This document shows positions 13,581 to 17,778 of a DNA stretch of 17,778 bases, piece by piece. Position 1 is the stretch's first letter, and the number at the start of each line of letters is the position of its first letter. The position numbers and the translations under genes were made by a program. The DNA comes from DASUZD01 sp036377055. Its GTDB lineage: Bacteria; Actinomycetota; Thermoleophilia; Gaiellales; Gaiellaceae. The notes beneath the pieces are model-generated. The model saw nothing but the letters and a program-made list of their open reading frames with translations, did no database searches and was not told where the DNA came from. The stretch lies in assembly GCA_036377055.1 (NCBI GenBank), contig DASUZD010000009.1:1-17778 (forward strand), written 5' to 3'.

Positions 13581-13718
13581 GGCGTTCGCGTTCGAGCCGC
13601 GGACACGGGTCTTTCGGCCCGGCTGGGCGGCGCCCGGTCCCGAGCAAGCGTGGCGCGCCGGCAACCGCTCCGCCGGACCGAACTGGGAGGCAGCCGCGCT
13701 CACCGAAGTGTCAGGACG

Positions 13719-14114
13719 CTACTCGGGCCAGAAATCCGGCAGGATCTCGGCTTCCGCTTCCTCGGCGGTGGCGGCCTTCGTCGAGACGATGACGAGCTCG
13801 GCGTCCTCGGGGCGCTCGTTCCACACCGAGCGCCACGTGCTGGCCGGGACGCGGACGGCGCAGCCCGCCGGCACGTCGAGCACCTCTTCTCCGAGCTTGA
13901 ACTGGAGCTCGCCCTTGAGGACGAAGTAGAGCTCCTCCTGCGACTTGTGCCGGTGGCCGTAGCCGCCCTTGCCGCCCGTGTGTTGCGGCATCCGCCGCCA
14001 CGTGAGCGCGACCTGCTCGGCGCCGAGGGGACCCGTCAGCATCCGCATCTCGCCGGGGTAGTCGCCGAGGACGTCGTCCGCGTCCTCTCGCTTGATGATC
14101 GTGTAGTCGGCCAT
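13719..14114 (-). CDS. Cupin-domain protein
   Basis: A 131-residue single-domain cupin. Motif 1 is visible as GYGHRHKSQEELYFVLKGEL (51-70), supplying H54, H56, E60 and G68, the usual metal-binding set. Motif 2 is present as DVPAGCAVRVPASTWRSVWN (80-99), but the expected metal-binding histidine is replaced, apparently by R95, so only three ligands remain. The final 20 residues are acidic (EEAEAEILPDFWPE). Cupins of this size range from isomerases and dioxygenases to small-molecule sensors; no specific activity can be assigned. The ATG at 14114 follows TAAGGT by six bases. The gene is divergent from the osmoprotectant ABC operon across 35 bp. Confidence 0.85.
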   Translation of the reverse strand: MADYTIIKREDADDVLGDYPGEMRMLTGPLGAEQVALTWRRMPQHTGGKGGYGHRHKSQEELYFVLKGELQFKLGEEVLDVPAGCAVRVPASTWRSVWNERPEDAELVIVSTKAATAEEAEAEILPDFWPE

Positions 14115-14120
14115 GCGGCG

Positions 14121-14126
14121 ACCTTA
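14121..14126 (-). promoter_or_regulatory. Promoter of the cupin gene (TAAGGT -10)
   Basis: On the minus strand TAAGGT is followed by CGCCGC and the ATG at 14114, a leaderless spacing. TTGCTC, 18 bases upstream (plus 14145-14150), is a fair -35 and overlaps the start codon of the divergent ATPase gene. Confidence 0.6.
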
Positions 14127-14136
14127 ACCCCTCTGG

Positions 14137-14142
14137 AAGAAT
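14137..14142 (+). promoter_or_regulatory. Possible -10 hexamer AAGAAT of the ABC operon
   Basis: AAGAAT ends seven bases before the ATG at 14150. A GGAG lies only two bases from the ATG, too close to act as a ribosome site, so leaderless initiation is more likely. The hexamer is inside the spacer of the facing cupin promoter. Confidence 0.4.
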
Positions 14143-14149
14143 CGGAGCA

Positions 14150-15105
<956 letters not shown>

Positions 15106-15109
<4 letters not shown>

Positions 15110-15825
15110 CTCCGGGCGCGAGCGGGCCGGTCATCCCGAACTTCGGGCACGCGAGCTCGTGCGTGACCCAGAACCGCTTCTTCTGCACCGACTGGTTCCG
15201 CGCGCACTGGGACGACACGCTTCAGCCCGCGCTCTTCGAGCACATCCGCCTCAGCGCGATCGCCGTCGCGATCGGGTTCGTCCTCGCGTTCGCGCTGGCC
15301 CTGGTCGCGTACCGCGTGCGCCGGCTCGACCACCCGATCGGGCTTGCCTCCGACTTCCTTTACACGATCCCGAGCCTCGCGCTCTTCCAGCTGCTCGTCC
15401 CGATCACCGGGCTGACGGTGACGACGGTCGAGGTCGCGCTCGTCAGCTACACGCTCCTGATCCTCTACCGGAACACGCTCGAGGGCCTGCGCGGCGTGCC
15501 GGAGGACGTGCGCGAGGCGGCACGCGGGATGGGCTACACGAGGACGCAGTCGCTCATCCGGGTCGAGATTCCGCTCGCGGTGCCGGCGATCGTCGCGGGC
15601 CTTCGGATCGCGACCGTCTCGACCGTCTCGATCGCGACGGTGGCCGCGTTCGTGATCCCCGAGGGTCTTGGCCGGCCGATCTTCGTCGCGCTCTCGACGA
15701 ACGTGTTCAAGACGGAGATCATCGCCGCGGGCGGGCTCGCGATCGCGCTTGCGCTGACGGCCGACGGCCTGCTCGTCGTACTCCAGCGTGTGCTGACCCC
15801 CTGGGCGCGGAGGCAGCGGCTTTGA
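15106..15825 (+). CDS. Osmoprotectant ABC transporter permease 1 (ProW/OpuCB type)
   Basis: A 239-residue inner-membrane permease with a longer N-terminal segment (1-45, containing C19 and C27 before the first helix) that probably precedes TM1 at about 48-68. The EAA loop that contacts the ATPase reads EDVREAARGMGYTRTQSLIR (about 132-151). Additional helices follow, giving the usual 5-6. Conserved LYTIPSLALFQLL (about 85-97) is a hallmark of the OpuC/ProW permeases. It starts within the ATPase stop (ATGA) and its own stop overlaps the next gene as TTGA, so expression is tightly coupled. It should form a heterodimeric pore with the second permease. Confidence 0.9.
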
Positions 15826-16493
15826 TCCTCGCCGACCAGTTCCGGCCGGGCACGTTCGTCGACGCGTTCCGCTTCATGGGCGACAACCTCGACCTGCTCG
15901 CGCACAAGACGCTGGAGCACATGGAGCTCTCGGGTGCGGCGCTCGGGATCGCTCTCGTGCTCGCGCTGCCGCTCGGCGTCTGGCTCGGGCATCTGCACCG
16001 CGGCTCGTTCGTCGCGATCAACGCGTCCAACTTCGGCCGCGCGCTGCCGAGCCTCGTCCTGATCGCCTTCGGCCTGACGATCCTCGGGATCGGCTTCTGG
16101 AACAACACCGTCGCGCTCGTCGTGCTCGCGATTCCGCCGATCCTGACGAACGCGTTCTTCGGCGTCGACGGCGTCGACCGCGACGTGGTGGAGGCTGCGC
16201 GCGGCATGGGGATGACGGGGCGCCAGATGCTGCTTCGCGTCGAGCTCCCGCTGGCGCTGCCGCTCGTCTTCGCCGGGATCCGGATCGCGGCCATCTTCGT
16301 GATCGCGACCGCCACGATCGCGGCGATCGCCGGCGGCGGCGGCCTCGGCGAGATCATCGTCAACCAGGCGAGCTACCGCCTGGCGGGCGTCGTCGCGGCG
16401 TCGCTCTGGGTCTCGTTTCTTGCATTCGCGGCGGCCGGTCTCCTGGCCGTCGCGCAGCGCGCGCTCTCGCCGAGAGGTGCGCGCGGCGGGTAG
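15822..16493 (+). CDS. Osmoprotectant ABC transporter permease 2 (ProW/OpuCD type)
   Basis: A 223-residue permease. The start is TTG 15822, overlapping the TGA of permease 1; it gives the normal N-terminus LILADQFRPGTFVDAFRFMG. The next ATG (15876) would remove 18 residues. The family motif GRALPSLVLIAFGLTILGIG (about 67-86) and the EAA loop DRDVVEAARGMGMTGRQMLL (about 121-140) are present, as is the glycine-rich IAGGGGLGEIIVNQ near the C-terminus, typical of the quaternary-amine group. Five to six transmembrane helices. It pairs with permease 1; the similar lengths and motifs suggest an old duplication. Its TAG stop begins a TAGGGT hexamer that may serve the following gene. Confidence 0.9.
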   Translation: MILADQFRPGTFVDAFRFMGDNLDLLAHKTLEHMELSGAALGIALVLALPLGVWLGHLHRGSFVAINASNFGRALPSLVLIAFGLTILGIGFWNNTVALVVLAIPPILTNAFFGVDGVDRDVVEAARGMGMTGRQMLLRVELPLALPLVFAGIRIAAIFVIATATIAAIAGGGGLGEIIVNQASYRLAGVVAASLWVSFLAFAAAGLLAVAQRALSPRGARGG

Positions 16494-16530
16494 GGTCCGC
16501 CGCGTCGTGTCCACAACGGGCAAGGGAGGG
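16491..16530 (+). promoter_or_regulatory. Possible -10 TAGGGT and Shine-Dalgarno AGGGAGGG before the binding protein gene
   Basis: TAGGGT (16491-16496) overlaps the stop of permease 2; a transcript starting about seven bases on would have a 25-30 base leader. AGGGAGGG (16523-16530) is a strong ribosome site three bases from the ATG at 16534. An extra internal promoter would raise the amount of binding protein over the membrane parts, as is common for such operons. Confidence 0.45.
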
Positions 16531-16533
16531 TAG

Positions 16534-17457
16534 ATGGTTCGCAAGCACACGCGGCGCGCCGCCAAGGCCGCGTTCGCAATCGCACTGGGGGTCCCACTCG
16601 TTTTAGGCGGGACTGCGGCCGCATCCCACTCGGCCGCCGCGAAGAAGCCGGCGATCATCGTCGGCACGAAGAACTTCCCTGAGCAATTCATCCTCGGCCA
16701 GCTCTACAAGCAGGCCCTCCAGGCAAAGGGCTTCAGGGTCAAGTACAAGGAGAACATCGGGAGCTCGGAGCTGATCGACACCGCGCTCACGAGCGGGAAG
16801 ATCAACTTCTATCCCGAGTACACGGGCGTGATCGTCCAGGTGCTCGCGCACAAGACGTCGCCGTCGACGGCCGGGGCGACGTTCGTGGCGGCGAAGAAGT
16901 TCGAGGAGGGGCGCGGCTTCACGCTGCTCAGGCGGACGCCGTTCTACGACTCGGACGCCTTCGGCACGCTCACCACGACCGCGAAGAAGTACAACCTGAA
17001 GACGATCGAGGACGTGAAGAAGGTCTCGACGAAGCTCCAATACGGCGGCTTCCCCGAGTGCCAGACCCGGATCACGTGCTTCAAGGGCCTGACGGACGTC
17101 TACGGGCTCACGAACCTCTCGTTCGTGCCGCTGTCGGGGATCAGCATCTACACCGCTCTCGACCAGGGGAAGGTGGACGCAGGTGACGTGTTCACGACCG
17201 ACCCGCAGCTCGCGAGCGGCAAGTACACGATCCTGACGGACACGAAGCACATCTTCGGGTTCCAGAACGTCGCGCCGGTCGTGTCGAAGAAGATCACGAA
17301 GGCGTACGGGCTGAAGTTCGCGAAGACCGTGAACGCCGTCAGCGCCAAGCTCACGCTGAAGGCGATGATCGCGATGAACAAGGCCGTGATCATCGACAAG
17401 CAGTCGGCCGCGGCAGTGGCCTCGGCCTTCCTCAGGGCGAACCACCTGAAGAAGTAG
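16534..17457 (+). CDS. Glycine betaine/choline-type ABC substrate-binding protein (OpuAC family)
   Basis: A 307-residue binding protein. A basic N-terminus (MVRKHTRRAAK) and hydrophobic stretch (12-30) form a Sec signal peptide, cleaved near AAA-S or ASHSA. No lipobox cysteine exists, so it would not be lipid-anchored. The mature start AIIVGTKNFPEQFILGQLYK (40-59) is the family hallmark, followed by NIGSSELIDTALTSGKINFYP-type residues and the PEYTG motif (about 94-98). The PECQTRITCF segment holds a Cys pair that could form a disulfide. The lysine content is high for this GC-rich genome, suiting a secreted cationic protein. It is the fourth gene of the transporter operon and the next gene begins four bases after its stop. 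The specific ligand (betaine, carnitine, choline or proline) cannot be read out. Confidence 0.9.
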   Translation: MVRKHTRRAAKAAFAIALGVPLVLGGTAAASHSAAAKKPAIIVGTKNFPEQFILGQLYKQALQAKGFRVKYKENIGSSELIDTALTSGKINFYPEYTGVIVQVLAHKTSPSTAGATFVAAKKFEEGRGFTLLRRTPFYDSDAFGTLTTTAKKYNLKTIEDVKKVSTKLQYGGFPECQTRITCFKGLTDVYGLTNLSFVPLSGISIYTALDQGKVDAGDVFTTDPQLASGKYTILTDTKHIFGFQNVAPVVSKKITKAYGLKFAKTVNAVSAKLTLKAMIAMNKAVIIDKQSAAAVASAFLRANHLKK

Positions 17458-17461
17458 GCGC

Positions 17462-17778
17462 TTGCGCGTCGTCGTAGTAGGCGGAGGGTCCACGGGCGAG
17501 CACTTCGTCGGGGCCCTCCGCCGGCTCGACGCCGAGTGCGAGATCACGCTCGTCGAAAACCGCCTCGTCGGCGGCGAGTGCTCCTACTGGGCGTGCATGC
17601 CGACGAAGACGATGCTGCGCGCGACGGAGCTCGTCGGCGCAGCGCGCTACGCGCCGGGCGTGGCGATCCCCGAGCTCGACCTGGAGCGCGTCTTCTGGTG
17701 GCGCGACCAGGTCGTCGACGGGCGTGACGACTCGGCGCAGGTCGCGTGGCTCGCGACGCAGCGTGCCGAGTTCGTCCG
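17462..17778 (+). CDS. Pyridine nucleotide-disulfide oxidoreductase, 3' end outside window
   Basis: The frame opens at TTG 17462 and stays open to the window end (about 105 residues). The N-terminus RVVVVGGGSTGEHFVGAL is an FAD-binding Rossmann motif, followed by the acidic strand end LVE. GGECSYWACMPTKTMLRATE is the redox-active disulfide motif of class I flavoprotein disulfide reductases (dihydrolipoamide dehydrogenase, glutathione or mercuric reductase), with the cysteines separated by four residues. The Ser-Tyr-Trp spacing variant is common in actinobacterial members of unknown substrate. It begins four bases after the binding-protein stop, so it is probably co-transcribed with the ABC transporter. 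The specific reductase cannot be named without the C-terminal interface domain. Confidence 0.85.
   Translation, partial: MRVVVVGGGSTGEHFVGALRRLDAECEITLVENRLVGGECSYWACMPTKTMLRATELVGAARYAPGVAIPELDLERVFWWRDQVVDGRDDSAQVAWLATQRAEFV

Overview
The window is very GC-rich, densely packed DNA with many GTG and TTG starts, 4-base stop/start overlaps and short intergenic gaps. Together with the gene content (PknB-type kinases, a SARP/BTAD regulator, a GGECSYWAC-type flavoprotein, EmrB/QacA exporters, a cysteine-free DksA-like protein) this points to a high-GC actinobacterium, most likely a Thermoleophilia (Gaiellales/Solirubrobacterales) lineage. The taxonomy is inferred from style and gene content; no marker gene is present.

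Region by region. (1) 1-4198 is a signalling block: the end of a SIMPL-domain protein, a membrane Ser/Thr kinase with extracytoplasmic TPR-like repeats, a second soluble kinase that converges on the first and overlaps it by 95 bp, and, 20 bp away and divergent, a SARP/BTAD regulator with a C-terminal universal-stress-protein-like region. (2) 4263-5838 holds a secreted protein with an internal repeat and a dienelactone hydrolase family enzyme, each followed by hairpins. (3) 5893-8429 holds a ChrB split into two overlapping genes, a divergent MFS exporter and a hotdog thioesterase. (4) 8487-11596 holds an orphan oligopeptide-type binding protein, a 542-bp non-coding stretch with repeated small dyads and a 166-bp imperfect palindrome, and a LysR regulator. 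(5) 11643-13345 holds a zinc-ligand-free DksA/TraR-like protein overlapping a DHA2 exporter that appears to start at CTG. (6) 13346-13718 is non-coding and carries three copies of the palindrome GGGGTCAGACCCC. (7) 13719-17778 holds a cupin, divergent from a complete osmoprotectant-type ABC transporter operon (ATPase, two permeases, binding protein), followed after 4 bp by the start of a disulfide-reductase-type flavoprotein cut by the window end.

How the parts may work together. The kinase/kinase/SARP block resembles the AfsK-AfsR and PknH-EmbR logic, but with a USP-like region where EmbR has FHA. The LysR regulator probably controls the divergent binding-protein gene. The split ChrB and facing MFS pump look like a metal or drug response pair. 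The ABC operon should import betaine-like solutes. A recurring feature is a TANNNT -10 hexamer 6-7 bases before the start codon, which implies leaderless transcripts. In three divergent pairs (20, 39 and 35 bp apart) such promoters face each other within a few dozen bases. The clearest unexplained structures are the 166-bp palindrome before the LysR gene and the GGGGTCAGACCCC repeat cluster.
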